Assembly: GCF_000422625.1 (NCBI RefSeq)
Contig: NZ_AUGK01000005.1
Location: 186,001-250,000 of the forward strand
DNA length: 64,000 nt
Direction of reading: 5' to 3'
Source of the DNA: Adlercreutzia mucosicola DSM 19490
GTDB taxonomy: Bacteria; Actinomycetota; Coriobacteriia; Coriobacteriales; Eggerthellaceae
Shown here: positions 26,292 to 33,923 of the stretch, piece after piece
Position numbering within the stretch: the stretch's first letter is position 1
How the letters are laid out: every line of letters begins with the position of its first letter
Notes under the pieces: generated by a model
Databases searched by the model: none
Seen by the model: only the letters and a program-made list of their open reading frames with translations
What the model was told of the DNA's origin: nothing
Translations under genes and position numbers: made by a program

Positions 26292-27428
26292 ATGGCAAAT
26301 CTGAGGAATGCGATGCCCGGCATCGGCGTCTGCGCGGCCATCGCTGTGCCCTGCTGGTTTCTCGGCGAGGCGCTGCCGGTCGTCGGCGGTCCGGTGTTCG
26401 CCATCCTCGCGGGCATGGCCATCGCGCTTCTGTGGAAGCAGCCGAGCCGCAGCGCGGTGCAGGACGGCATCGCCTTCACGGCCAAGAAGGTGCTCCAGTA
26501 CGCCGTCATCCTGCTCGGTTTCGGGCTGAACCTGGCCCAGATCGCCGCCGTGGGCGCCGAGAGCTTGCCCATCATAGCCTCCACCATCGCCACGGCGCTC
26601 ATCGTCGGTTACATCCTGTACAAGGTGCTGCGCATGGACTCGGCCATCGCCACGCTCATCGCCGTGGGATCCTCCATCTGCGGCGGCAGCGCCATCGCGG
26701 CCACGGCCCCGGTCATCAAGGCGAAAGACGAGCAGGTGGCCCAGGCCATCTCAGTCATATTCCTGTTCAACGTCATCGCGGCGCTCATCTTCCCCACCTT
26801 GGGAAGCGCGCTCGGCATGTCCAACGAGGGCTTCGGCCTGTTTGCCGGCACCGCTGTGAACGACACCTCCTCGGTCACCGCCGCCGCGGCCGCCTGGGAC
26901 GGCATGCACCCGGGTGCCAACGCGCTCGACGACGCCACCATCGTGAAGCTCACGCGCACGCTCGCCATCATCCCCATCACGCTCGTGCTGGCCATCGTAA
27001 TGGCACGCAGGGAGAACGCCGCGGGTACGGCGGCAGCCGGCGCGCCCGCAAGCATGCTCGGCTCGGCCGATGCGGCGACAGACGACCCCGCCATCGGCGC
27101 TGCCCCCGCCGCGCCGGCTCCTACCGGCAACAAACCCCTCGGCAGTTTCTCGCTGAAGCGCGCCTTACCCACTTTCATCCTGCTCTTCCTGGCGGCGTCG
27201 GTCATCACCACCGTCGCCGTGGCCGCCGGCGCCGACGTGGCCGCGTTCGCTCCCCTGAAGACCTTGAGCAAGTTCTTCATCGTCATGGCCATGGCCGCCA
27301 TCGGCCTGAACACCGACCTCGTGAAGCTGGTGAGAAGCGGTGGCAAGCCCATCCTCATGGGCTTTATCTGCTGGGTCTGCATCGCCGCCGCCAGCCTCGC
27401 CATGCAGCACACGCTCGGACTGTGGTAG
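26292..27428 (+). CDS. yeiH: YeiH/UPF0324 family putative sulfate or anion exporter
   Basis: This 378-residue integral membrane protein has about ten or eleven helices. It matches UPF0324 (YeiH) in [29 protein letters not shown] and [18 protein letters not shown]. Members are described as putative sulfate exporters, and experimental proof is limited. A hydrophilic loop of about 50 residues rich in Ala and Pro (residues about 240-280) splits the last helices. This loop is longer than I expect for the family. The ATG at 26292 has AGGAGG 8 nt upstream. YeiH genes are often next to a LysR regulator. Here the next gene is a convergent HTH gene of another type. Confidence 0.88.
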   Translation: MANLRNAMPGIGVCAAIAVPCWFLGEALPVVGGPVFAILAGMAIALLWKQPSRSAVQDGIAFTAKKVLQYAVILLGFGLNLAQIAAVGAESLPIIASTIATALIVGYILYKVLRMDSAIATLIAVGSSICGGSAIAATAPVIKAKDEQVAQAISVIFLFNVIAALIFPTLGSALGMSNEGFGLFAGTAVNDTSSVTAAAAAWDGMHPGANALDDATIVKLTRTLAIIPITLVLAIVMARRENAAGTAAAGAPASMLGSADAATDDPAIGAAPAAPAPTGNKPLGSFSLKRALPTFILLFLAASVITTVAVAAGADVAAFAPLKTLSKFFIVMAMAAIGLNTDLVKLVRSGGKPILMGFICWVCIAAASLAMQHTLGLW

Positions 27429-27435
27429 GAGCCTT

Positions 27436-27960
27436 CTACCCGTTCGCAAGAGTTCGATAGGCGTTCACGGCCGTTTCCCGGCTCAACTTGGCGACGTCGC
27501 CTTTCATAAAAGCGTAGAAGTTACCCTTGTTCAAACCCGTCAGGCGGCATGCCTGCGCCCGCGTCATCCCGCGCTCCGCCATAACGCGGTCGATGGCATC
27601 GCGCACTCCGGGAAGCATGCGGCGATCCCGCTCCAGCCTCGTTGCCTCTGACCGCCACGCATTCCACACCTTGCGGTAGCGGTTCTGGTCTGGCAGCTGC
27701 TCGAGCCATTTCTCGAGTATGCCGCCGGCTCGATCCAGATCGGCCAGCGCGGTTCGATAGGCAGCCTCGAACGACGTGCCATCCGCCTGACGCATCAGGT
27801 AGTCCGCACGGCCGCTCGCAAGGGCTAGAAGAAGCAGAGCCTCGGCACCCCGGGGAGAATCCCCGACAACGGCTTCGAAGAGTTTCTTGATACTGGACGT
27901 TCCGCAGCCCGTGAGCTCCTGCGCGTAAGCCTGCAGAAACCCCTTAAACGACCGACTCAC
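27436..27960 (-). CDS. Orphan protein with C-terminal helix-turn-helix, probable autoregulator
   Basis: I do not recognise this family. The 174 residues have an all-helical N-terminal part (SFKGFLQAYAQELTGCGTSS) and a middle rich in Leu and Ala. The C-terminal HTH has the pattern AERGMTRAQACRLTGLNKGNFYAF (two helices around TGLN), like Xre/HigA or MerR-type short readers. GTG 27960 is preferred over GTG 27969 because GGAAGG lies 8 nt upstream of it. A 14-bp perfect AT-rich palindrome lies immediately upstream, over the likely promoter, and suggests self-repression. It stands between coaE and uvrB, normally close neighbours, and its promoter region is much more AT-rich than the flanks, so acquisition by transfer is likely. 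It could be an antitoxin without a partner. Confidence 0.6.
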   Translation of the reverse strand: MSRSFKGFLQAYAQELTGCGTSSIKKLFEAVVGDSPRGAEALLLLALASGRADYLMRQADGTSFEAAYRTALADLDRAGGILEKWLEQLPDQNRYRKVWNAWRSEATRLERDRRMLPGVRDAIDRVMAERGMTRAQACRLTGLNKGNFYAFMKGDVAKLSRETAVNAYRTLANG

Positions 27961-27974
27961 GACAGCCACCTTCC

Positions 27975-28007
27975 AAAAAGTATTATTTTTTAGAAATAAT
28001 ACTTTTT
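27975..28007. promoter_or_regulatory. 14-bp perfect palindrome, putative operator of the HTH gene
   Basis: AAAAAGTATTATTT and its exact complement flank a 5-nt centre. It is only 14 nt before the GTG start, and a TTGATA -35-like hexamer (28008-28013, minus strand) adjoins it. Confidence 0.7.
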
Positions 28008-28009
28008 AT

Positions 28010-28044
28010 CAAAAAGAAAAGCAAGGGCCGGGGATGGCCCTTGC
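28010..28044 (-). terminator. Intrinsic terminator of coaE
   Basis: A 9-bp stem GCAAGGGCC/GGCCCTTGC is followed on the minus strand by a T-rich run (TTTTCTTTTT). It lies 24 nt past the coaE stop. Confidence 0.88.
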
Positions 28045-28068
28045 CGCACTGCTATCAGATACAAGCGT

Positions 28069-28668
28069 CTAGATTTCCTTCTTATACTCGTTCCACCAGG
28101 CGAGCACCTCGTTGCGGAGCTCTTCGGGGGTGCCGTCGTTGTTGAATACCACGTCGGCCGCCTCGATGCGGTCGGCGTCGGTAATCTGGCGGGCGATACG
28201 GGCCCGCACATCCTCCTCGGTAAAGCCCGAGGCCACGGCGCGCTCGATGCGCACCTCCAGCGGCGCGAGCACGGCGATGACCACATCGGCCCCGTAGGCC
28301 AGCGACTGCTGGCGGTTGCGGAACACCGAGTACTCCACCACCACGGCCGGCTTCCCCTCGTGCTCGAACTCGTCGATGAGGTCGGTGTAGCGCTCCTCGA
28401 TGCGCGGCATGGTGATGCAGTTCAGCTTGCGCGTGGCCGCCGGGCTCGCGAAGGCCACCGCGGCCAGCTCCGCGCGCACCACTTCCCCGCCCTCGTCGAA
28501 GATGCCGTCGCCGAAGGCGCCGCGCAGGTCGTCCTTCACCGTATCCCACGTGAGCACCTCGTGCCCCACCTGATCGAGATCGATCCAGGCCAGCCCCTCG
28601 TCGGTCAGCGCCTTGCGCGCCGTGGACTTGCCGGCGCCCATGCCGCCGATCAGAAACAGTTTCTTCAT
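28069..28668 (-). CDS. coaE: Dephospho-CoA kinase
   Basis: CoaE phosphorylates the 3'-hydroxyl of dephospho-CoA, the last step of coenzyme A synthesis. The 199 residues begin MKKLFLIGGMGAGKSTARKAL, where GGMGAGKST is the P-loop. The family segments WIDLDQVGHEVL (Asp of the DxD-type site) and ITDADRIEAADVVFNNDGTPEEL follow. Length matches the family. The ATG at 28668 has GGGAGG 6 nt upstream. It lies downstream of rpsA on the same strand, an order common in actinobacteria, but an intrinsic terminator separates the two genes. Confidence 0.95.
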   Translation of the reverse strand: MKKLFLIGGMGAGKSTARKALTDEGLAWIDLDQVGHEVLTWDTVKDDLRGAFGDGIFDEGGEVVRAELAAVAFASPAATRKLNCITMPRIEERYTDLIDEFEHEGKPAVVVEYSVFRNRQQSLAYGADVVIAVLAPLEVRIERAVASGFTEEDVRARIARQITDADRIEAADVVFNNDGTPEELRNEVLAWWNEYKKEI

Positions 28669-28717
28669 GCAATACCTCCCCTTCGGGCGTTCGTTTTCGC
28701 TGCCATCATGATACACG

Positions 28718-28751
28718 AAAAACAAACGGGCTGCCCCGAAGGACAGCCCGT
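28718..28751 (-). terminator. Intrinsic terminator of rpsA
   Basis: An 8-bp stem ACGGGCTG/CAGCCCGT is followed on the minus strand by TTTGTTTTT. It lies about 25 nt past the rpsA stop. Confidence 0.85.
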
Positions 28752-28776
28752 CAAATTCGCACTTGTGCGCTGGAAG

Positions 28777-30000
28777 CTACTCGGCGTCGGCGGTCTCCAC
28801 CTCGACGGCCTCGGCCTCGGCAGGAGCCTCGTCGGCCTTCTTGCGGCGGGCCGGCTTCTCCTCGGCCTGCACCGACTCGTCCACGTCGATCTCGAAGCCG
28901 AGCTCCTCGGCAGCGGCTTTCATGGACAGGGAGATGCGGCGGCGGTCCGGATTGATCTCCATGACCTTCACCTTCACATCGTCGCCCGCGTGCACGACCT
29001 GGGCCGGGGTGTCGATGTGGCGGCCGGCCATCTCGGAGATGTGCACCAGGCCCTCGATGGAGTCGCCCAGCTCGACGAAGGCGCCGAAGGGCACGATCTT
29101 GGTGACCTTGCCGTCGACGATGGTACCCACCGGGTAGTTCTCCACGAGCTTGATCCACGGGTCGGGCGTGGTCTGCTTGAGGCCGAGGGAGATGCGCTCA
29201 CGCTGCAGATCGACGTCGAGCACCTCGACCTCCACCTCGTCGCCCACCTTGACGACCTCGGAGGGATGGTTGACGTGGTTCCAGGACAGCTCGGAGATGT
29301 GCACCAGGCCGTCGATGCCGCCCAAATCCACGAAGGCGCCGAAGTCCACGATGGAGGACACGTTGCCCTTGAGGCGCATGCCCTTGGAGAGCTTCGAGAG
29401 GATCTCGGCGCGCTCGTTCTTGCGGCCCTCCTCCAAGAGAACGCGGCGGGACAGCACGACGTTGTTGCGGTTGCGATCCATCTCGATGACGCGGGCCTCG
29501 ATCTCGGTGCCCAGGTACATGTCCAGATCCTTCACGCGGCGCAGATCCACGAGAGAGGCGGGCAGGAAGCCGCGCAGGCCGATGTCCAGGATGAGGCCGC
29601 CCTTGACGACTTCGATGACCTCGCCGGTGACCACTTCGCCGGCCTTGAACTTCTCCTCGACGGAAATCCAGGCACGCTCGTACTCGGCGCGCTTCTTGGA
29701 GAGGATGAGACGACCGTCCTTGTCCTCCTTCTGGAGAACCAGAGCCTCGATCTTGTCGCCCAGGCTCACGATGTCGGACGGATCGGCGTCCTTGCGGATG
29801 GACAGCTCGCGGGAGGGGATGACGCCCTCGCTCTTGAAGCCGATGTCTACGAGCACCTCGTCATGCTCCAGCTTGACGACGGTGCCGTCGACGAGATCGC
29901 CCTCGTCGAACTCGGTCAGCGTACCGTCGATCATCTCGTTCATCTGCTCGTCGGAGATGTCAGAGAAATCGATCACGGAGGTGTTCTTGATTTCGGTCAA
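28777..30000 (-). CDS. rpsA: 30S ribosomal protein S1
   Basis: S1 helps bind and unfold mRNA on the 30S subunit. The 407 residues carry four S1 OB-fold repeats (about 30-100, 115-185, 200-275, 285-360). Clear repeats of the type G-x-V-x-x-I-x-x-F-G-A-F-V are seen, such as [20 protein letters not shown] and [17 protein letters not shown]. An acidic and lysine-rich C-terminal tail follows ([19 protein letters not shown]). TTG 30000 is taken as the start because AAAGGGG lies 6 nt upstream and the frame begins [11 protein letters not shown] like actinobacterial S1. The four-repeat layout matches Gram-positive S1. Confidence 0.96.
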   Translation of the reverse strand: MTEIKNTSVIDFSDISDEQMNEMIDGTLTEFDEGDLVDGTVVKLEHDEVLVDIGFKSEGVIPSRELSIRKDADPSDIVSLGDKIEALVLQKEDKDGRLILSKKRAEYERAWISVEEKFKAGEVVTGEVIEVVKGGLILDIGLRGFLPASLVDLRRVKDLDMYLGTEIEARVIEMDRNRNNVVLSRRVLLEEGRKNERAEILSKLSKGMRLKGNVSSIVDFGAFVDLGGIDGLVHISELSWNHVNHPSEVVKVGDEVEVEVLDVDLQRERISLGLKQTTPDPWIKLVENYPVGTIVDGKVTKIVPFGAFVELGDSIEGLVHISEMAGRHIDTPAQVVHAGDDVKVKVMEINPDRRRISLSMKAAAEELGFEIDVDESVQAEEKPARRKKADEAPAEAEAVEVETADAE

Positions 30001-30149
30001 AACGGACCCCTTTCAAAAACTAAATCGGGGACCCTTCGTCATGATGGTTGATACTTACCATGTTCGCTTGCGCAAGCAAGGGATCGCGGTGCAACAAACA
30101 TGTCTCGGGGGCCAACAGATACTTATCACTCGCCCGTTTGGGCAAGCTT

Positions 30150-30168
30150 GCCCAGTATAGCACTGGGC
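30150..30168 (-). promoter_or_regulatory. Palindrome over the rpsA -10 element
   Basis: TATACT (30154-30159, minus strand) lies inside GCCCAGT-N5-ACTGGGC. It may be the rpsA promoter with an overlapping operator or an RNA hairpin at the 5' end. The leader would be about 145 nt. Confidence 0.45.
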
Positions 30169-30226
30169 GCGAGCGAAACATTGTGGATTTTCCCCGAGTG
30201 CGGACATTTTCCGTACCGCCGCCAAA

Positions 30227-30239
30227 CGTCCACAGAAGC
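30227..30239 (+). repeat. 13-bp direct repeat at the left end of the IS
   Basis: CGTCCACAGAAGC lies directly outside the left inverted end and is repeated exactly at 31859-31871 outside the right end, as a target duplication would be. Confidence 0.85.
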
Positions 30240-30293
30240 AGTCAATTTGCGAGGTTAGCCGAACGGCCCCTTCCAGAGCGAGGATTCCTCCGC

Positions 30294-30318
30294 ACTCAGC
30301 TGAACAGTTCAGCTGAGT
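30294..30318. repeat. Left subterminal palindrome of the IS
   Basis: ACTCAGCTGAAC and its exact complement flank a single A (25 bp). It is followed by GAGAATG, which also follows the right subterminal repeat. Confidence 0.75.
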
Positions 30319-30394
30319 ATGAGAATGGCCCTTGCAGGACCGACGCTGCGGCATGGGGATGCGGTGCGGATCCAACCTGCGGGAAGGGGCCATC

Positions 30395-31648
30395 GTGGAT
30401 GGCGATAACAGGGCTTACTGCCGCATCGACAAGGCCGACCGGGAAGCGATCCAGAACGGGTTGGGCAAGCGGAAGGGCTGCCGCGAGATAGCGAGGTCGA
30501 TCGGGCGCTCGCCCGCGGCCGTGACCGAAGAGGTGAGGCGCCACCGCACCTGGAAGGACGGAGAGCGCCGCGGCGAGATCGTGCCGGCGGATCCGGAAGA
30601 CGTCTCCTGCTCTCACCTGTTGCGTTGGCCCTGGACCTGCAACGGCTGCACGGCCTATACCAGGAAGTGCGGGCGCAGGCAGCGCATGGAGTACAAGGCG
30701 GCCCTGGCGCAGGCCGCCTCCGAGAAGACGCGATCGGAGTCCAGGCGCGGCATCAACCGCCGCGAGGAGGACTTCGAGAGGATCGCCTTCGAGATCCGCT
30801 CGGCCATCCTGGACGGCAAGTCCCCCGAGCAGATCTGCCTGGCCAAGCCGCATCTGGGGCTCGCGCCCTCCACCCTCTACCGCTGGGCCGAGCGCGGCTA
30901 CTTCTCCATGTCGCCCATGGACTTCCGACGGCGGGTCGGCTACAGACCGCGCAAAGGGCAGAGCGAGCGCAGGCCGACCTCGCACGGAGAAGAGCGCTCC
31001 TACGCGGCGTTCTGCGCTCTGCCCGAGGAGCAGCGCGCCCGGGCGTGCGAGATGGACACCGTGCTCGGCAAGGCGCGCGACGAGCAGTGCCTGCTCACCC
31101 TGTTCCTGCGACCGTGCAAGGTACAGCCCGTCCTGCTGCTGCCCAAGAAGGCGTCGGGCGCGGTGGCATCCGCGCTCGACTCGCTCGAACGCGCGATGGG
31201 AAAGCATCCGTTCAAGCGCCTGTTCGGCATCATCCTGACCGACAACGGGGTCGAGTTCGCCGACACGGCGGCGATCGAGGCGTCGGCGTTCGGAGGCGAC
31301 GCCCGCTGCAAAGTCTACTACTGCGACGTGCGCGCATCCCAGCAGAAGGGCGCATGCGAGCGCAACCACGTGGAGCTTCGCAAGATGCTGCCCAAGCGTC
31401 GCGGGATCTCCTTCGACGATCTCACCGAGCGGGATTGCGCCTTCGTGATGTCGCACGTCAACTCCCAGCCCCGTCCGTCCCTCATGGGCATGTCCCCTTT
31501 GGGGATGCTGCGAGCCGCCGACGAAGAAGCCCGCGATGCTCTCTGCGCCGCCCTGGGGATGGAAGAGATTCCCTTCGATGCGCTCGCGCTGACGCTCGAC
31601 GCCGTGAACGCCCAACGGGCAGAAAGGGGGCTCGGGCCTTTGGCTTAA
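30395..31648 (+). CDS. IS30-family transposase
   Basis: This DDE transposase of 417 residues cuts and joins the element ends. The N-terminal HTH (REAIQNGLGKRKGCREIARS) is typical of IS30. The catalytic triad can be read as Asp in EMDTVLGKA, Asp in IILTDNGVEFAD and Glu in QKGACERNHVELRKMLPK. I choose GTG 30395 because GAAGGGG precedes it. In-frame ATGs at 30353 and 30359 have no ribosome site. A cysteine group near CNGCTAYTRKC (about residues 88-98) is probably a zinc-binding addition. No frameshift or stop is seen, so it should be active. Confidence 0.93.
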   Translation: MDGDNRAYCRIDKADREAIQNGLGKRKGCREIARSIGRSPAAVTEEVRRHRTWKDGERRGEIVPADPEDVSCSHLLRWPWTCNGCTAYTRKCGRRQRMEYKAALAQAASEKTRSESRRGINRREEDFERIAFEIRSAILDGKSPEQICLAKPHLGLAPSTLYRWAERGYFSMSPMDFRRRVGYRPRKGQSERRPTSHGEERSYAAFCALPEEQRARACEMDTVLGKARDEQCLLTLFLRPCKVQPVLLLPKKASGAVASALDSLERAMGKHPFKRLFGIILTDNGVEFADTAAIEASAFGGDARCKVYYCDVRASQQKGACERNHVELRKMLPKRRGISFDDLTERDCAFVMSHVNSQPRPSLMGMSPLGMLRAADEEARDALCAALGMEEIPFDALALTLDAVNAQRAERGLGPLA

Positions 31649-31740
31649 GGACGAGGCAGGCAACCGAATACGCGCCGGCCACAGGCGTTCAGCTGGGTCT
31701 GGAGCCGATTCGCGGACCCTTGCCCGTGTACGCTCTCCAG

Positions 31741-31796
31741 ACTCAGCCGAACGCTCGAAACGCATCCTTTTTCGCCGTGAAGGCGTTGGGCTGAGT
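31741..31796. repeat. Right subterminal inverted repeat of the IS
   Basis: ACTCAGCCGAACGC (31741-31754) and GCGTTGGGCTGAGT (31783-31796) pair with one mismatch around a 28-nt loop. A further copy-like GCGTTCAGCTGGGT lies at 31686-31699. Confidence 0.7.
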
Positions 31797-31858
31797 CCGA
31801 GAATGCATCCGAAGCTCCCGAGCAAAGTGGGCCGTTCGGCTAACTTCGCGAATCAACC

Positions 31859-31871
31859 CGTCCACAGAAGC
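31859..31871 (+). repeat. 13-bp direct repeat at the right end of the IS
   Basis: This is an exact copy of CGTCCACAGAAGC found at 30227-30239. Confidence 0.85.
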
Positions 31872-32047
31872 GCCCCGGCACGGAGGGACGCACAGGGGGC
31901 AGAACGCGACCGGAGGACGCTCCCACCTTCCGCCGCTGGCGCGCCGAGCCGCTTTTTGGTGTATCACCTGACCACCACCAACCGCCAATGCGCTAGAATA
32001 GGAAGGTACGCTTCATCGGATCGGCTTCACTGAGATAAGGCTAGCGA
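31872..32047 (+). promoter_or_regulatory. Upstream region and -10 element of the phosphate transporter gene
   Basis: CTAGAATA with -10 TAGAAT at 31994-31999 lies about 48 nt before the start codon. AAGG precedes the ATG by 7 nt. No -35 is seen, and no pho-box-like direct repeats were recognised. Confidence 0.4.
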
Positions 32048-33094
32048 ATGGAATTGACGCTCGCGATGTTTCTCTCCCAGGCAGGGGATCACCCCGTCTT
32101 GCTCGGCATTCTTGCCCTGGTCATCGGCGTGACCGTCATCTCGGGCGCCACCGATGCCCCCAACGCCATCGCCTCGGCGGTGTCCACCCGCTGCCTCTCC
32201 CCTACCGCCGCGCTCATCCTGGCGGCCGTGTTCAACTTCGTGGGGCTCGTGGGCATGACCTACATCTCCACCGCCGTGGCCCACACCATGTTCAACATGG
32301 TGGACTTCTCGGGCAACACCCACCAGGCGCTCCTCGCGCTCATCGCCGCCATGATAGGCTCCATTGGCTGGGGCGTGTTCTGCTGGTTCTGGGGCATTCC
32401 CGCCAGCAAGTCCCATTCGCTCATCGCCGGCGTCACCGGCGGTGCCATCGCGCTCAACGGGTTCGGGGGCGTCGTGCTCTCCGAGTGGATGCTCGTCATC
32501 TACGGCATGGCGTTCTCGCTCGTGGGAGGCTTCATCATCGGCATGGCCACCGCCAAGATCATGGAGGCCCTCTTCGCCAGCGTCAACCGCCAGAAGGGCG
32601 ACCGGGTCTGCATGGTGCTGCAGGATATCTGCGCCTGCGCGCTGTCGTTTCTCCATGGCGCCCAGGACGGCCAGAAGTTCATGTCCATCGGCCTGTTGGG
32701 CATAGCGCTCGCCTTCGGCATGGAGACGAGCGGCGCCACCGACTTCCCCCTGTGGCTCATGGTCATCTGCTCGCTGGCCATGTCGCTCGGCACCCTGCTC
32801 GGCGGCAAGCGCATTATCAAGTCGGTGGCCATGGACATGGTCTCGCTCGAGAAGTACCAGGGTGTGGCCGCCTCGTTTTCCACAGTGGTCACCTTGTTCG
32901 TAGCCTCTATGACCGGCATGCCCGTGTCCACCTCGCACTGCTCCACCGCTTCCATCATGGGCGTGGGCGCTTCCCGCAGCTTTCGCCGTGTGAACTGGGG
33001 CGTGGCCCGGCGCATGGTATGGGCCTGGGTGCTCACCTTCCCCTGCTGCGGCCTTATCGGCTGGGCCCTCGCCAAACTGTTCATGATGTTCTAG
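32048..33094 (+). CDS. pit: PiT-family inorganic phosphate transporter
   Basis: This secondary transporter moves phosphate, usually as a metal-phosphate complex, with protons. The 348 residues have about ten membrane helices. The two inverted PiT signatures are present: GATDAPNAIASAVSTR (about 34-49) and FLHGAQDGQKFMSIG (about 202-216). The PiT motif GMPVSTSHCS recurs near the end, with a counterpart GIPASKSHS earlier. The central cytoplasmic domain of PiT proteins is shortened. No phoU-like partner gene is next to it. The upstream IS ends 189 bp away and could have altered its promoter. Confidence 0.95.
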   Translation: MELTLAMFLSQAGDHPVLLGILALVIGVTVISGATDAPNAIASAVSTRCLSPTAALILAAVFNFVGLVGMTYISTAVAHTMFNMVDFSGNTHQALLALIAAMIGSIGWGVFCWFWGIPASKSHSLIAGVTGGAIALNGFGGVVLSEWMLVIYGMAFSLVGGFIIGMATAKIMEALFASVNRQKGDRVCMVLQDICACALSFLHGAQDGQKFMSIGLLGIALAFGMETSGATDFPLWLMVICSLAMSLGTLLGGKRIIKSVAMDMVSLEKYQGVAASFSTVVTLFVASMTGMPVSTSHCSTASIMGVGASRSFRRVNWGVARRMVWAWVLTFPCCGLIGWALAKLFMMF

Positions 33095-33149
33095 GCGCAC
33101 TCGCCCCCACATCCCCCGACGAATATCGCGGTACCGACCCGCTCCCGAC

Positions 33150-33195
33150 AAAAAAAGCGCGCGCCCTCCCCGCCCGAAGCGGGTGGGCGCGCGCT
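33150..33195 (-). terminator. Terminator after the TSCPD gene
   Basis: An 11-bp stem AGCGCGCGCCC/GGGCGCGCGCT with an 18-nt loop is followed on the minus strand by six T. It lies about 50 nt past the TSCPD stop. Confidence 0.85.
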
Positions 33196-33243
33196 GTCGC
33201 GGTGTCGCGCAGGGCCCGGAGGCCGCCCGGGCCCCGGAAACGC

Positions 33244-33492
33244 CTACTGGGCGGCCTGGGCCTCGCGCAGAGCGCGCACCATCTGGTCGGCGCAGGAGGT
33301 GGAGCGCCGCCCGCAGGTGTTGCCCTCCAAAAGCGCGGCCACGTCATCCACCTTCATGCCGGCCACCAGCTTCGAGATGGCCTTCAGGTTACCGTCGCAG
33401 CCGCCGGTGAACTGGACGCTCTCCACCGTGTCGCCGTTCACTTCCACATCGATCTGGCGGGAGCACACGCCGCGGGGAATATAGCTGTGCAT
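33244..33492 (-). CDS. Small TSCPD-domain protein (TIGR03905 type)
   Basis: This 82-residue protein matches the TSCPD domain that also forms the C-terminus of vitamin-B12-dependent ribonucleotide reductases. It begins MHSYIPRGVCSRQIDVEV and contains FTGGCDGNLKAISKLVAGM and the cysteine group NTCGRRSTSCADQMVRAL, so four cysteines could bind a metal. Stand-alone members have no proven function. Start ATG 33492 is chosen for AAAGGAA 4 nt upstream, and the longer open frame to 33537 lacks a ribosome site. A strong terminator follows. The relation to the downstream glnK-amtB cluster is positional only. Confidence 0.85.
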   Translation of the reverse strand: MHSYIPRGVCSRQIDVEVNGDTVESVQFTGGCDGNLKAISKLVAGMKVDDVAALLEGNTCGRRSTSCADQMVRALREAQAAQ

Positions 33493-33542
33493 GGGGTTCC
33501 TTTCTCTCGTTTTCTCGCGAGAGATTGTAGCACGCACGCCCC

Positions 33543-33881
33543 CTACACAGCGGCTGCGCCCCGCTCGCCGGTGCGGATGCGCACGACCTCCTCGATGGGC
33601 GCCACGAAGATCTTGCCGTCGCCCACCTCCCCGGTGCGCGCGGCCGCCACGATAGCGTCCACGAGGCCGTCCACTTCCCCATCGTCCACGACGATCTCGA
33701 ACTTCACCTTCGGCACCATGTTCAGCAGCACCTCGGTGCCGCGCACGTACTCGCTCCAGCCGTGCTGGGCGCCGCAGCCGTGCACCTGGGATATGGTCAT
33801 GCCGCTCACGTCTACCGCGAACAGCGCGTCCTTCAGGGCCTCCATCTTCTCGGGCCGCACGATGGCCGTCACTCGCTTCAT
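33543..33881 (-). CDS. glnK: Nitrogen regulatory PII protein
   Basis: PII proteins sense ATP/ADP and 2-oxoglutarate and bind AmtB to close the ammonium channel. The 112 residues show MKRVTAIVRPEKMEALKDAL, the conserved Q39 region GCGAQHG, VPKVKFEIVVDD, and the nucleotide loop ARTGEVGDGKIFV with RIRTGE. Aligned to E. coli GlnB, the T-loop reads YVRGTEVLL, so position 51, the uridylylated Tyr, is Val and position 46 is also Val. Regulation by uridylylation at Tyr51 is therefore not expected. It lies 42 nt downstream of amtB in the same operon. Confidence 0.95.
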   Translation of the reverse strand: MKRVTAIVRPEKMEALKDALFAVDVSGMTISQVHGCGAQHGWSEYVRGTEVLLNMVPKVKFEIVVDDGEVDGLVDAIVAAARTGEVGDGKIFVAPIEEVVRIRTGERGAAAV

Positions 33882-33923
33882 AGGTCTCAGCTCCTTACTT
33901 GTTGCTTGTCATGCTCTGCGCCG

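Larger units (their letters stand above)
30240..31858 (+). mobile_element. Complete IS30-family insertion sequence, 1619 bp
   Basis: The element is bounded by 30-bp imperfect inverted ends (30240-30269 and 31829-31858). The two ends match in 24 of 30 positions and share the inner core GTTAGCCGAACGGCCC. A single transposase gene lies inside. Subterminal palindromes built from ACTCAGCYGAAC lie near both ends and are probable transposase-binding sites. Exact 13-bp direct repeats flank it. It is inserted upstream of the divergent rpsA and pit genes and appears intact. Confidence 0.9.

Noticed and set aside
30296-31825. 509-residue minus-strand frame inside the IS
   Set aside because: It is antisense to the transposase and ends inside the IS inverted repeats. 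It has no recognisable motifs.
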